Part shown: in pieces, positions 25,001 through 38,210 of the stretch | Position numbering within the stretch: the stretch's first letter is position 1 | Layout of the letters: every line of letters begins with the position of its first letter | Assembly (NCBI GenBank): GCA_013399875.1 | Contig: VXAZ01002385.1 | Span: 210,797 to 274,796, forward strand | Direction: 5' to 3' | Source of the DNA: Gymnorhina tibicen | Taxonomy: Eukaryota; Chordata; Aves; Passeriformes; Artamidae | DNA length: 64,000 bases | Notes under the pieces: model-generated | Seen by the model: only the letters and a program-made list of their open reading frames with translations | Told to the model about the DNA's origin: nothing | Databases searched by the model: none | Made by a program: the position numbers and the translations under genes

Positions 25001-26874
25001 GTGAGGGTTCAAGCAGCTCTCCAAGCAGCTGAATCTCCTTTAGTCATTCTCTGGCCTCAGGAATGCTGTGGGAGAGATCAGATCCCAACAATCAGTGCAG
25101 ATCCAGCTGGACAGGGCTTTCACCCCTCGGCTGAACAGCAGCTGCCATGCAGGGACTTAAGTCCCTCCTGTCCATGCTGCTGCCCAGGACAGTGACAACG
25201 ACCTCCAGGGTCTGGTGCCGGTGCTGCTGAACGGCCCTTTCTGTCCAGCACCTCCCTGCGTGTTTGCTGTGCTGTGTGTGGGTCAGAGGACAACAGACAT
25301 GAGCATTATCCCATTACAGGCTGGTTGGTGGCTTGGCTCCGGTGCCATGTTAGGGATGTCCGTGGATGCTGGGTGACAGAGCGGCAGGGAGAGAAAGGGA
25401 CTGAGGCATGAGAAAAGGGCAAGCTCTGGGCATCTGGTAGACCTCCTGCCTGGCTTTGCCAGACTTCAGGGAGCTTTGTGTCCCTGGATTGCTGCTGTGG
25501 GAACGAGTGGTGCCTGCACAGATCCAGCTGCGGGTTTAGGCTCTGCTTACAGGGCAGGGAAGCAATGAGGGCAGTGTGTGTCTCTTGGGATGCTTGGAGG
25601 GGCTCCAGTTTAGCACCCTCTGACTGCAGCCAGTCTGCCCAGGACTGACAGGGAGTGAATAGGGAATTGTTGGAAGCTGCAGAGCCCTGCAGTTGGGGTT
25701 TTTTTGGTGTATTTTGAAGATGGGTTGCTATAGCAGAACCAGCTTCAGCGTGTGGTGAGTTTCTGCTCTGAGCTGGGCAGAGCTGTTCCAATAAACCCAG
25801 CCCAAAGGTGATGGGGCACAGGAGTAAAAGCAGCTGTGTCTTCCTCCAGCAGGGCTAGAAAAAGCCTTCCTATTCACTGGGGGTAGAAGAATGTGGTTTT
25901 GATCCACCTTCAGTGACTAATCACAGGCCAGAAAGGTGCTCCTGGCTCCTCCAGGCACTCACCTCTTCCGCTTGGCATTAACTCAATCCTTCCTGGCCTA
26001 AGTGAAACCATCTGTCCTTCCCTGGGCTTCACCCTCAGCATCCCGAGCTCCCCGAGCAGCACAGCGGGAGCTGACAACATTTGCAATTTCTGAATGAATT
26101 AATTGGGAGTTTCTGGCCAATAATGATTTCCTTCACCAACAGTGAAGTGTCTCCAGCATGTCCCAAAGGGCCTCTGAAACAGAGTTCAATAAAACCTTTG
26201 GCGGGTCCGACAGCAAAGGCTGCCTCCCCCTCAGTGTTAGAGTGTAATGCATTCTCCTTCCTCCTGTGGGCCTCAGCTCCCAAACCTGCTGATGCAAGAA
26301 TTCTTTGACTTTTTTTTTTGGCCAAGACTTTCGTGAGAAGAAAAAAATCCAACTGTAACCCTGCTGCCGAAGGGACCAGCAATCCCTCCTGCTGGAGAGG
26401 AGCAGCTGCTGGTTTCCTGCAGGGGAGAGGGATATCTGCAACACCTAAAAAACCTGGATTGTAGAAAATCAACTCCATCTTCCATTTGTTTAGAGCAAAG
26501 TAGAAAATCTGGAAGCTTCAACCTTCTGAGAACACACCACACTACAGCCAGCCCCACTCTGTGGACCAGCCTCTCCAGGAGCAAATGCACCAACAAAATG
26601 CATCTTGTCAGAGCTTCTGCTATTTTTTCACTAGTGGGAAGCTCTTCTGTCTGGGAAAAAACAGTGCAAGTCACAGCTTCAAGCCTTACTGATTTCTGAG
26701 CACTGCCCTGATGCTGTACGCTTCTAAAATAGCATAAACTACATTTTCCTTTCTAAAAAACCTTTGGCTGCTAAATGTGCACGTTGGCTCTGGGATAACG
26801 GAGCTTAGGGGATGTGCTCTGGTGGGAAGCACAGGTGAAATGATACCATCAGCACAGTTGGCACTCTGTAGAGA

Positions 26875-27025
26875 TGGATGCCCCATCCCTGGCAGTGTCC
26901 CAGGCCAGGCTGGACAGGGCTTGGAGCACCCTGGGATAGCCGGAGGTGTCCGTGCCCATGGCAGGGGGTGGAATGGGAGGGTCTGTAAGGTCCCTTCCAA
27001 CCCAGACCAATCCATGATTGTTGTA
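26875..27025 (+). mobile_element. CR1 LINE 3' end
   Basis: Plus-strand CR1 with CCAGGCTGGACAGGGCTTGG, GTCCGTGCCCATGGCAGGGG, then GTCCCTTCCAACCCAGACCA and ATCCATGATTG. Confidence 0.92.
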
Positions 27026-28706
27026 ACCAAACCCTGCCATCCCAAGGTCCCCAAAGAGGAGAACAACACCCAAAAGAATGTTCAGATCCCCTTTTGGATT
27101 GATGAGGCAGCAGGTAAAGGACAGGTCCCACTGAATGCCAATTTTCAGTCACTGTGCAGGGCCCTCTCAGGGTAAAACCAAAGCCTGGACAAGCTGAATT
27201 TCAAGCTGCAACTGCGATTTTGCAGTAACTGCTCTGCTTTTGCAGCACTTACTGGGTTGACAAAAGACTTCCTTATAGGTGACGCACGTCTTCCCTCTTA
27301 GGGGATGTAATTTCCCCCTGCAGCTCTTGGCCAGGGAGCCAGCATTCCAGAATGATGTATTTTAATTAATTTCAGCAATTGAATCCCTTGGCTTGGAGGC
27401 GTGTGTGATGCAGAACAAAGCATGTGCAATTTGAGGTTAATATTTTCCTTTTCATTCAGAGGACAGAAGCTGACAAAGCTGGTGGATTTTCGCACAGCTC
27501 AAACAAATATCTGCTCAGGGAAACGGGCCAGGTGCCTGCAGAGAGAGGCACAGGGAGCACTGGATCCAACTGCAAACCCCGCTTGGGTCTGGGAATGGTC
27601 TGATTTGGAGTTTGCTTCGGGCCTGTTTTGAAGGGGACAAGTGCCCCAAGGTGGAGGTTCTAGGGCTGGCCCTGGGTCCTGCTGCCCTGGACAGTGCAGG
27701 GAGAACCAAGGCCGGACGCCCGCTCCTTGCAGAGGCCTGAGCTTTCCTGAGCCTTGGCTCAGCCCACACTCCCTGGGCCAGGCTTCGTGAAGAGCAGAGA
27801 GCACCATTTCACAAGCTTTTCCACTTGCACGCTGAAGCAGGCAATGAATTTGTCCCCAGAAGCAGAAACCAAGGCAAACTACCCAACCAAATCACTCTGA
27901 GCACAGACCTAAGTCTAATTTTACTTGCATATTTAAGAGGAACTGATCCAAACCCCAGTGAAGTCAATGGAAAAACTCCCATTGCCATCAGAGTGCCCTG
28001 CACAGAGCCCAGGGACTGCAGTGAAATCCCATGTGGAAAACACCGGGAGCAAAGCAGGGACTCATTGCGTGCTGAAAGCAGGAGCAAGAGAAAGAGGCAG
28101 ATGGGAAACTGGGCACGTTTCTGGGCACAGTCTGTTAAATGATGGTGGCAGAGCTTTAACCATTTGTGACAAGATTCATCTAAAACTTGTGGGCAGAGTT
28201 AAGATGGCAGTTTTAATGCTGATTTATCGTTTGTTGATTACTCTCCACTAAAACTTCCCTGGCTTGTGCAGCTCCGCCGATGGCACGAGGATTTTGCTGG
28301 GGCTTTACATCTGCTCTGAATGTGCCTCAGACAGTGCAAGGACCATGAGCTTCCTTTTCTCACAGCAACTGTGCTCTGAGAGCTCAGCACTGGGAGCTCC
28401 TGCCAGGAGTGGTTGTATATCCCAAACCACCAAAATCATTACCGTGCCATTCCAGGAAGGCAGCTAAGCACATGTTTAGGTTCCACTAACTTCAGAGTTA
28501 AACACAAGCTTAAGGGTTGTCCCTCGTGTGAATCACAGCCTAGCTCTGCAGTGCTGTTCTGACCGAGCGAGGCATTGTCTGAGCTGTCCTCCTTCCCTGC
28601 CTGCTCAGTGGAGGCACTGAACTCACAGATTTAATCACCTTCTGCAATGCGACTGAACAAAATTTTGTCCTAAACACCGAGGAGACCAGGGGTCAGTGTC
28701 ACTCAC

Positions 28707-28748
28707 CTCGCTGTCTTCTGCAGGAGGTGGGGGAGGCTCTTTGATGAT
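28707..28748 (-). CDS. ANTXR1: ANTXR1 juxtamembrane micro-exon (probable exon 14)
   Basis: This 42-bp, phase 0-0 exon encodes 14 residues, IIKEPPPPPAEDSE, immediately after the membrane helix. It gives a short proline run and the start of an acidic stretch that continues in the next exon. The acceptor is ccttctag and the donor gtgagt. Because it is a multiple of three, skipping it would keep the frame. It is too short for ORF-based detection and was found by homology and by splice-phase agreement on both sides. Confidence 0.93.
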
Positions 28749-29376
28749 CTAGAAGGATTAAAGAGAAAGAGAATCATAAATTCACACTTTGTTCTTTAGC
28801 ACAACTCAAGAGTCACCAAAAAAAATCCAAAGGAGAAAACAACAGGATGTGCTGCTGGAACACCTCTGTCACAGCACTCTGTGATCAAGGGGTGGCTGTG
28901 GGTGCCACTGTCACTGAGGGGGAGCAGGAGGTGTCCCAGAGCCCCTCCACACTCACATTGCTCAGTAGGTGACCCCTGCCCCGTGTGAGGCAACAGAAAA
29001 TTCAAAGTCTTATATCCCTGATTCTCCTAAGCCCAGCAGCTGCCACAGTCAGTGCTGGCTCTGAGCATTGAGGCTTCATCTGAACAATCACACTAAAATC
29101 AGCATCTCCTCCTCCTGCCCTCTGCACACGTGTACACATCCTGCCTCAAATAATTTACAGTCTGAACAGAGGCTGGAAAGCAAAACAACGTGAAACAAAA
29201 TGCCCAGGGGACATTGCAAAGCAGTGATAACCCCCAGCCTGTCTCCCAGAGCAATCTTCCTTTTTCATTCCAGAAGGCTGTGCCACCTCATGCTCTTCAC
29301 ATTCATGCTTTTCACGTTAGCAGGTTAATATAGTTCACTGTCATAAACTTTAAAAAATAAAAATATATTTATATAC

Positions 29377-29392
29377 ATATATATATATATAT
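29377..29392. repeat. AT dinucleotide run
   Basis: Eight AT units sit within a wider AT-rich patch at 29350-29392. Confidence 0.95.
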
Positions 29393-30564
29393 GGCTCACT
29401 GAGGTTTGTAATAAAGCAAGCAGGGTGAAGTTGCAGCCTGGTCCAGGATATTCTCCATAGAAACCATTTCAGTTTATGTGGGTGTGAGGCCATTATTTCA
29501 TGCAGAAACTTTGCATCCAGGGCTCGGCAGGCAGTTGGCTGCTACCAGAGCCCTGCATCCAAGAGCAACAGAGAGGTTTCCAAGGGGAGGGCAGCGACAG
29601 CAGGCACGCCAAACCCTGTCCCGCCCAGCCTGCCCCTCACCCCTGCACAGCCCCAGCCCTGCCGTGGCAGTGCCATGCCCCAGGACGGGTTTGCTCCAGG
29701 GGTTTTAGTCCATCTGGACGAGGCAGCTCTTTCTGTGCACACCAGGCCACGAGTCAGAGGCTGTCTGAGCACCAGTGGAGGTGACACTGAGTGTTCTGAG
29801 CTCTGCTCAGAGCTGGGTGTCAGGGGCAGAGGCTGCCCTGGCATGGGGGACACGTGTGAGCTTCAAAATCACCTGCGAACAAAAAATACAGTCCCAAACA
29901 GCAACGGCTTGGCTGTTTAAATGCAGAAAGGGAAAACTGCAATCACATTAAAGGCCCCGAAGATATAAATATTTACAGCAATTCCTCTCACTCGTGTTTT
30001 TCCTCCTGTGATGAGCTCACTGTTTTTATTTTCCTCTGCAAAGCCCGAGTCATGCAATGTGGCCATTAATGAGGAGCATGTGCCTCTGGCTGGGAAGGAG
30101 ACAGGGCTGCAGCAGTTTGTGTCCCACCCCCGGGCAGTGATGAGTGCTGGGCTCTGCCGTTACCTGCTCCTGGGCCACAGGGCTCCTGTTTTGGTGGCCT
30201 TCAGCACCTCAGGGAACCCCAGCTGAAGAGACTGTGCATTCAATCAGCATTGAGTGTGGGCATGCACAGGAGCCCAGAGCTCTCGGGGAAACACAAAATC
30301 ACTCATGAGGGGGAGTGTGGTGGAGCCTTGCTCATCCCCCGTTCTGGCACAGCAGGACTGTGGGTCAGGTGTGGCTGATGGGCCCCGTTAGGGAGGCAGG
30401 AGGGGGGTTGGCCCTGAGGAGCTTGAGCTGACCAGCAGAGCTGGGGACTGAATGGCACAACACCCATCTCCCTGCCCATCCTGGGATTCCCGGCTGGGGC
30501 AGGACAGAAACAATGAGAACTTTTCGAATGACAAAAAACGATGAAAAGCAGGTGAGAAGTGGAT

Positions 30565-30742
30565 GGTATGTCCCAGGGGCTGCCCAGGGAGGTTTGGAGT
30601 CCCCATCCCAGGAGGTGTCCAAGGAAGCCTGGAGGTAGCACTCAGTGCTCTGGGCTGGTGACAAGGTGGGGATCAGGCACAGGCTGGACTTGGTGGTCTC
30701 AAAGGTCTTTTACAACCTGAATAATTCTGGAATTCTGTGAAA
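30565..30742 (+). mobile_element. CR1 LINE 3' end
   Basis: Plus-strand CR1: GGCTGCCCAGGGAGGTTTGG, AGTCCCCATCCCAGGAGGTG, then TGGACTTGGTGGTCTCAAAG and a diverged terminal TTTACAACCTGAATAATTC. Confidence 0.88.
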
Positions 30743-31622
30743 AGTGGATGAAAGGTTGTCTGCATCCCACTACTATTCTGTGGAAAGGAAATCCTGGGTA
30801 TCAGCATCATCAGAGGTGTAAGATGGAGACAGCACCATCTCTTCTGTGTCTCTTGACACACTAAATACTGACAGAGTGTGCAACATACCAAGACACAGGA
30901 GACTTTTCCAGATTCATTTTGGTCAGTGTGAAGGGTGGCATTTGTCAACAGACCTCCTTTAGAACCAAATCCCTGATCACAAACCCATCAGACACCGAGA
31001 AACTTCAGATATCTGATGCAAAATGTACCTGCTGGAAGTGGCCTGGCTCCCTCCTGGAGCATTCCCTGTTCTGGTGGAACATCATGGGTTCCAGTGGAGT
31101 TTCTCTCATTTGTATTGGCACAAAACATCAGGATAAGCCATCCGAATTTGGTCCAGCAAAGTATCCAAACACAACTTGTCAGCCAGTATCACTGGCAGCT
31201 CTGGAGATTGCACACTTGGCAGCGAGGAGATGGCTGTTTTCCACGCATTTGCATTGCTCCCCATAACGCATGCACACACGTACACACAAGCTGACTGACT
31301 TCTGTAAACAGATCAAGTGTTTTCTATCACAGGCCAAGAGGGGAAAAAAAAAAGACATTCCTTCCATTTTTGAGTGCTTTGCACTTCTAAGAGCAACTGA
31401 ACTCCCCGTAAATTGGCAGCATGGATTGGTTAATTTGGACAAGTCTAGAGATGGGGGAGTTCAGTCTCCTGTGCCTTTGAGCCTCTACGACCTTTCAAAG
31501 TTCAAGTCTTACAAAAAAATCAAATTTCTGACTTGCTGCCCGGGTCTTCAAACAGCACAAATCCTTTCCTTCTCCCTTTTGGATTCTTACAGTTACAGCT
31601 CTGTGTGCATGAAATACTTATT

Positions 31623-31900
31623 CTGGGGCACTGAGACCCTCATTTTGGGGCACCGAGACCCTCGTTTTGGGGCACCGAGACCCTCATTTTGGGGCACCGA
31701 GACCCTTGCTCTGGGGCACCAAGACCCTCGTTTTGGGGCACCGAGACCCTCATTTTAGGGCACTGAGACCCTTGCTCTGGGGCACCGAGACTCTGACTCT
31801 GGGGCACTGAGACCCTCATTTTAGGGCACCGAGACCCTGACTCTGGGGCACTGAGACCCTCGTTTTAGGGCACTGAGACCCCTTGCTCTGGGGCACTGAA
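31623..31900. repeat. Minisatellite, 22-bp unit, about 12 copies
   Basis: Repeats of GGGGCACCGAGACCCTCATT followed by TT, with alternating variants (CTCGTTTT, CTTGCTCT, CTGACTCT, TAGGGCACTG). The mixture of variants suggests duplication of multi-unit blocks. Confidence 0.93.
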
Positions 31901-31969
31901 GGCAGCGAAGCTGGCGGGGCCTTGGTGCCAGCCCACAGCAGTGGGCACAGCCAGGGCCCGGGGCAGTGC

Positions 31970-32032
31970 CAGGCCCACAGGCCCCACAGGCCCCATAGGC
32001 CCCACAGGCCCCACAGGCCCCAAGGGCGCCAA
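31970..32032. repeat. 9-bp tandem repeat (GGCCCCACA)n
   Basis: Six to seven copies of GGCCCCACA with variants (ATA, AAG) lie about 70 bp beyond the 22-bp array. Confidence 0.9.
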
Positions 32033-35000
32033 GGGCCCCACGGCCGCTCGCTTGGCACAGACAGGAACAGCTCAAGGACAGGAGTGGAACTGCCACAGCA
32101 GGGACCCCGGGAGGACACAGCCCACGGGGCCACCTCGTTTCTGCCCTGCCTGCACCTCCGGCCCAGCCAGATGACGCCCAGCACCCGAGCAGGGCTCAGC
32201 TGGGAGCGGGCCAGGCCCAGCCCAGCGCTCCGGCGAGTTTGGCTTGGCCGGGCCGCGCTGTTTGTCCGTGTGTGCTGCAAGTGTTTGGATAACCCCGAGC
32301 CATCCCTGGGACTGCCGTGCAGCTGGGTCTCCCGTCCCCATGTTCGGGGCAAGAAGAACACAATGGTTCAGGCCCAGGTCTGCTCTCCAGGCCAGGAAAA
32401 CCTGAGGGGCTCCACTCTGAGGGGTCCCACACCAGTACCCGGCAGGGCTGTTTCCCAAGGGTGAAGGCCCCCGGGACGGAGAGGTGGCCGCTGGCTTTCC
32501 TTGGCACAGGAAGGACTGTGAGAGCAGTTGTCAGCACTTGCACACACTCAGCTGTGAAAACTCAGGACAGTGAAGGAATTCTTTGCCTTTCACCACAGAT
32601 CCCAACATGCGTGTGAAGGACAGGTCTCTGTTAGCTGAGCCACTCCGTGTCACAGCTCCATGGAGCAGCAGCTCTTTCTGATGGATAACCCAGCGGCAAA
32701 GCAGAGGAACGCTATTAGCCACCTCCTGGAAGGTTAAAAGCATCGGGAAGGATGAATTTTCTGTTGCCCTGAAATTTCTGTAGCCATTCAGGCATAAGAA
32801 AGCACATGTTGAATCCAAATTTTGTATATTCCAGGAATGTGTCTAGAATGTTTTCTGTCTTGGGAGCCCAGAAATCTCCACCAGCTCTCAGTGTCCAGCA
32901 ATCACACAGCAACTATCCCTGGAGTTTCAGATGATAAATAGCAGCAATGTGGTTCTTGTCAGAGGAGCCTATCTGCTTTAGGATGGGACAGTTCATCATT
33001 TAAAATGACGCAAACAGTACAAAATAAGAAATAAAAGACTTTGCCTCTAATTAAGACTACAGTTTGGAAGCATGCAGTTAACTGAGCAGATTATTTTTGT
33101 CCTTAATTACCTTCACTCTTCTGGAAAACACAGAATATATATTCTTGCTATCTTATAAACAAGGATTTTTAATAGCATTTACTGTGATCCATCTGACTAA
33201 TTTCCTATTTTTTTCCCCTTACATATTTATAGTTTTGACCTCTCAGTCCTGTGACAGTTTCATAGTTGAGGTATGAGTTGGGTAAAGGAACATTTCCTTT
33301 TTATTTCTGTCATATCTTGTGTGTCTTCTCAGCACCCATAAAATCCTTGGAGATCTGGTCTACACTTCAAAGCTCACACAAGCAGGGGCCTGTCCCAGTT
33401 TCTTCACCTGCAATATAATACAATCTTCCTCCTGCTTGCTCTCTTTCCTGGGTTGTCTCCATAATGTTCCAGATGATTCACGGTCGTGTGCTCCCCTCTC
33501 CCCAGAGCAGCACAACTGCAGAAGAGCTGTGCCTCGTGTGCCCCTGGGAGCGGGTGGGAATCGGAATCCAGGGACCCTTGTAAGGAATCTCCAGCCAGCC
33601 AGCAGGGACCCTGCCATTTTATGGCTCTTCAGGGTTGCTGCAGAGCCTATGCATTTCCTCCCCTTCTCTTCCACCAGTTTAGCCATGTGGTTTTAATCTA
33701 TATTTTCTGTATTTTCTCCATCCAGCTTTTTGTTTCCAAAACTTCTGGTCATCTGCAGTACAGACTGAGAGCCAAACAGATTGCTGGGTTCTTCCATGCT
33801 TACTTCCAGAAAACAGCTTTAAAGTTAAAACTGGTGTTAGATGCTTAAATACCAACACCTCATTTATCTGCCAGCCACACCCCTGCATTTAAAATCACTG
33901 TAGTATGAAAATGAGCGAGGTGGGGCAGATTTTCTACACGGGCAAATAACCCAGCCCAGCCTCTCAGGCCACCCTGGATGGCTGCAGAAGGGAGGCAGAG
34001 ACTCAAACCTGGGAGGAGGTGTGATGTATGAGCACGTGGGGAAATGCACGTGGGGAAAAGGCTCAGGCTCAGCTGCCCCAGGGACAGAATTCCACTCCCA
34101 GCACTGCCAGTGCTCTCACTGAGCTCCAGCCCAAGGCTTGGGCAGACTGGGTGGGGCCATCCTTCAGATGTTCCAGGCCAAACCTTCCGTGCAGGTCCTG
34201 CTCTGGGGCAGAGTGTGGCCCAAAGCACAGCTCCCTCATCCTGCCAGGGTCAGTGTCTGCAGGAGATGGGCACGGGGAAACCATCCCAGCACAGGGAAAC
34301 CATCCCAGTGAGGGAAACCATCCCAGCACAGCCAAGCCTTCCAGCTATTACATTAATTATGCCTTCACTGTACACCCAAACACTTTAAGCAGCTCAATTT
34401 CCAAGCCAATCTAACAACGTGCCTGCAAAGTCCTCCTTAAGACAGTTCTGGAGGTTTATTATCTCTTTGGCTTACATCTGCATTAAAACCTATTTGATTT
34501 ACATCAGCATTAGACCTGGGGCTCATGTTGGCCTCCTACCCAGAACAATTTCACCCTTGGGCACCTGAACAGCCTCTTGCACACACGGTTCCTGCTGTGG
34601 ATGTCTGGACTGCTCCAGGTTGCGCTGTGCTCAGGAAAGAGGATGAATGGGAAGAGAAGCAGTAACTGGGGGAAGCCAGGAGCTGGGATCCGCTGCTTTG
34701 CAGATCTGCTCAGCTCAGGAAAGGTGGGGTCACCCTGTTAGAGGTGTCTGTGTACTTGCCATCATTCTTGTTATGAGCACAGCGTTGGGGAGTTCAGCAC
34801 GGCAGAATTGTTTCTTTGTTTGCTGTTATTAAATAAACCTCTTACAACCTTTGGAGAGGTTAGTGCCTGCCTCCCTTGCTTTTGTAATATCCTCCACAGG
34901 TGTCCAGGGAAATTTTGCCTGTGCTGGTATCAGGCACAGCAAAGAGTTATTATTGTTCTGATCTACGGAGCAACAATTGCCTCTACTGTAAACCGAGTGG

Positions 35001-37416
35001 TAAATTCCAGACTTCATCCCAGAATACTTCTGAGACCAATAAACTTGGATACATTTGGAAACAGCATTCCTTTATGGGCGCAGGCCAAGGAGATACTGGG
35101 TTCCAGATAAACCTCCAGAGTGAGTCTATTGACTCCAGTCCATTTACTCCAGGGACGAAGCTGGCTTGGTGTCTTTCCTGAAGAACTGCTGGACAGTAAT
35201 GACTCCTATTTAATTAAAAAGCATGCCAAGAGGAATTTCAGGGTTTAGAAATGTGTTTGTCGCTCAGAAACAAATTTATACTTGGTAAGAGAAGAGCTTG
35301 TTGTGTTTTTTTCCTTTTTCCCCTGGACGCATCCACAATTATCTCTGAAACGTCCCCGGGCTGGAATCCACGGCAATGTCTCCCGGTCTGCGGTTTGGTT
35401 ATTCGAGGTTGGAGCTCGGGTCTGTTGTGCAAGGCAGTTCCTCTGCCCTTAATTCACTTCTGACAACACTACATTCCTCCCCGTGCCACTTCCAAACCAG
35501 TCACTAGGCTCGGCTCCCCTTCCCCATCCCCTGACAGGCTGGGCACTCCTCCACAGATTTATCTTTAATTTCACAGAATTTTTGGGTGAGCAGTGCACAG
35601 TGAGGCGTCCTGGCTGCTGATCCTCTGCCAAACACACCGGATGCCCTCCTGGAGAGGTGGAAGAGATTTCGTACGGGCTCTTGGAATAAAATCTTTCCAA
35701 CAGCTACAGGGAGGTGTTTGACTACACTGGAAGAAAATCAGCGAGATAGTCCCCGCTCGCAGACCTTGCTAGGACGGAACGTGGGAGGTAAAGGAGGAGA
35801 GTGAGGAAAAGCTTTTATCTACAACAAATGTTTTAAGTAGAGGATTTAAATCTGGAAAATATTAAGCTTATAAAGTTTCATGTGGACCAGAGACTCCCTC
35901 TCTCTGCTGCACCCATCTTGCTTATCTGGACTGTTTTTCACACTCTGGGCTGCTACATGACCACTGTCCTCACATGATTCCACTGCAGCAGAGCCACAGA
36001 ACCCTCACAGTGACAGCTCCATATTCCCTCCATGCCCTGCTGCTTTTATTTATGCCTTTTTCCCATCAGCTTCATCTTTCTGCTCTAACAGAACCTTAAA
36101 CCAGCAGCATCACCGAGAGCATTTTCCCTCTATCCCTTCAATTCTCCTCCAGATGCCAGTGCAAATGTCTGAACAGGGCACATCTCCACTGACTTCCATG
36201 CAGATGTGCCAACAAAAAGTTGGCCCAGCTCCTCTGGCAAAGTGCCATCTAGTTTAGACAAATAACTCTGAGCAACCTACCACGCTGCTAATCCTTTGGC
36301 CAATTTTAGAACCCTTTTTTTTTATTGTTCTGAAAGTCCAAATAAATATTTTTTCCATTCTGGTTTTCATCTTGGGACAGAGGTGCCAAACTACTGTGAA
36401 GAGAAGCATTTTATCCCCATTTTCAGCCAGGAACAGAAATAGACAACTAAGATTTTTCCTGCAAGATTTCCATCCTTGTTCTGGATAATACATCTCAGCA
36501 CAGAGACTCATCCTCCAGCGAGCGGCTTCTGCAGTGTGTGGCTCCAAAGCTCTCTGCTCTGCATTGAAGGTTTGGTACAACATGGTGCAAATTCACAACA
36601 CTGGGTCTGTGATTTAAAATCAGGAATAATGATGGTGACCCAGAAACTGGCGCCAGTTTGGGCAGCCTTAAAAGCAGCTTCTGAAACGTTACACGCAGCC
36701 AGTCACCAAACCCAGGCTCCAATTCTGCTGACATTTGTGCGTCCCTAATTCTTGTTCTATATTTGCAGTACGAACAAGATCCAAAACAAGAGCAGAGCTT
36801 CCCTGCATTGTGTGTTCCACAGTAATGAGCCCTTGCCCTGATCCTCACTGCAAAAGGCAGTGCCAGGGCTCAGCAGGGATGCCCGGCGTGTGACAGGTCT
36901 GTGCAGACAAACAGCAGTCACGTGAGATGAAAGCTCATCTCGAGTCCTGTGATTTCCTTCTTGCCTCCCTTGACCTCTTCCTTCTCCCCTGTTTTCTCCT
37001 GATTTCTCTCTGCCCTTTTAAAGCATTAACTCTATGATTGTACTTTTGAGGAAGGGCCCAGAGGAAAGACAATGCTCAGTGAAGCACGGTTGTACTTCCA
37101 CTGACACTGGGATATCTCAAAGTGCTTTTCAGACATAGTCCAGGAAACAAAGCTCATCTTGCAAAAATTTGCTCACTTAGAAAAGTCTTTTCCTTGCACC
37201 TGAGGCAGAACCAGGACTCCAGTGTGGGTTGATCAGTCCCGCCCTTCTACAGGAGCCCTCCCGCATGGGCATGCTGACATCGGGGTTAGAAAACCCAGAA
37301 CAGGCATGGCAAGGAACACATTTCTGCAAACTATTTCCATTTTGTGTCCAAAACACGAGACTAAAAGGCTCCTGACAAAGTTTGGATGTTGGCAACATTG
37401 CTGTTCCATGGGTCTA

Positions 37417-37869
<453 letters not shown>

Positions 37870-38049
37870 TCACACATCCAACCCAACACCTCACTGCAGA
37901 GAGGCCAAGACCTCTCGTTCACTTCACAGGTTTGCCATCAGTTTTCTGACTCTCACAGTTATATTAAAACACAGATTAAAATTAATGTAATATTCCTCAG
38001 ACTATGTAAATGAAGACTTAGAAAAATATTTTAAGGAGAGCTCACAACA

Positions 38050-38210
38050 CAATCATGGAATCATGGACTGGTTTGGGTTGGAAGGGACCTCAAAGCCCAT
38101 CCAGTGCCACCCCCTGCCATGGGCAGGGACACCTTCCACTATCCCAGGGTGCTCCAAGCCCCATCCAAGCTGGCCTTGGACACTTCCAGGGGTGGGGCAG
38201 CCACAATATT
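38050..38210 (-). mobile_element. CR1 LINE 3'-end fragment
   Basis: A textbook reverse-complement CR1 3' end: ATCATGGAATCATGGACTGG, TTGGGTTGGAAGGGACCTCA, CCCCCTGCCATGGGCAGGGA, CACCTTCCACTATCCCAGGG, and CTGGCCTTGGACACTTCCAG. Confidence 0.96.

Larger units (their letters stand above)
21486..28706 (-). other. ANTXR1 intron, 7.2 kb
   Basis: A GT-AG intron that carries CR1 fragments at about 24.16-24.22 kb (weak), 24.89-25.00 kb and 26.88-27.03 kb. The rest appears unique and non-coding. Confidence 0.85.

Noticed and set aside
31270..32464. Several open frames of 160-190 codons on both strands
   Set aside because: They are produced by the 22-bp and 9-bp tandem repeats, whose periodic sequence happens to lack stops.
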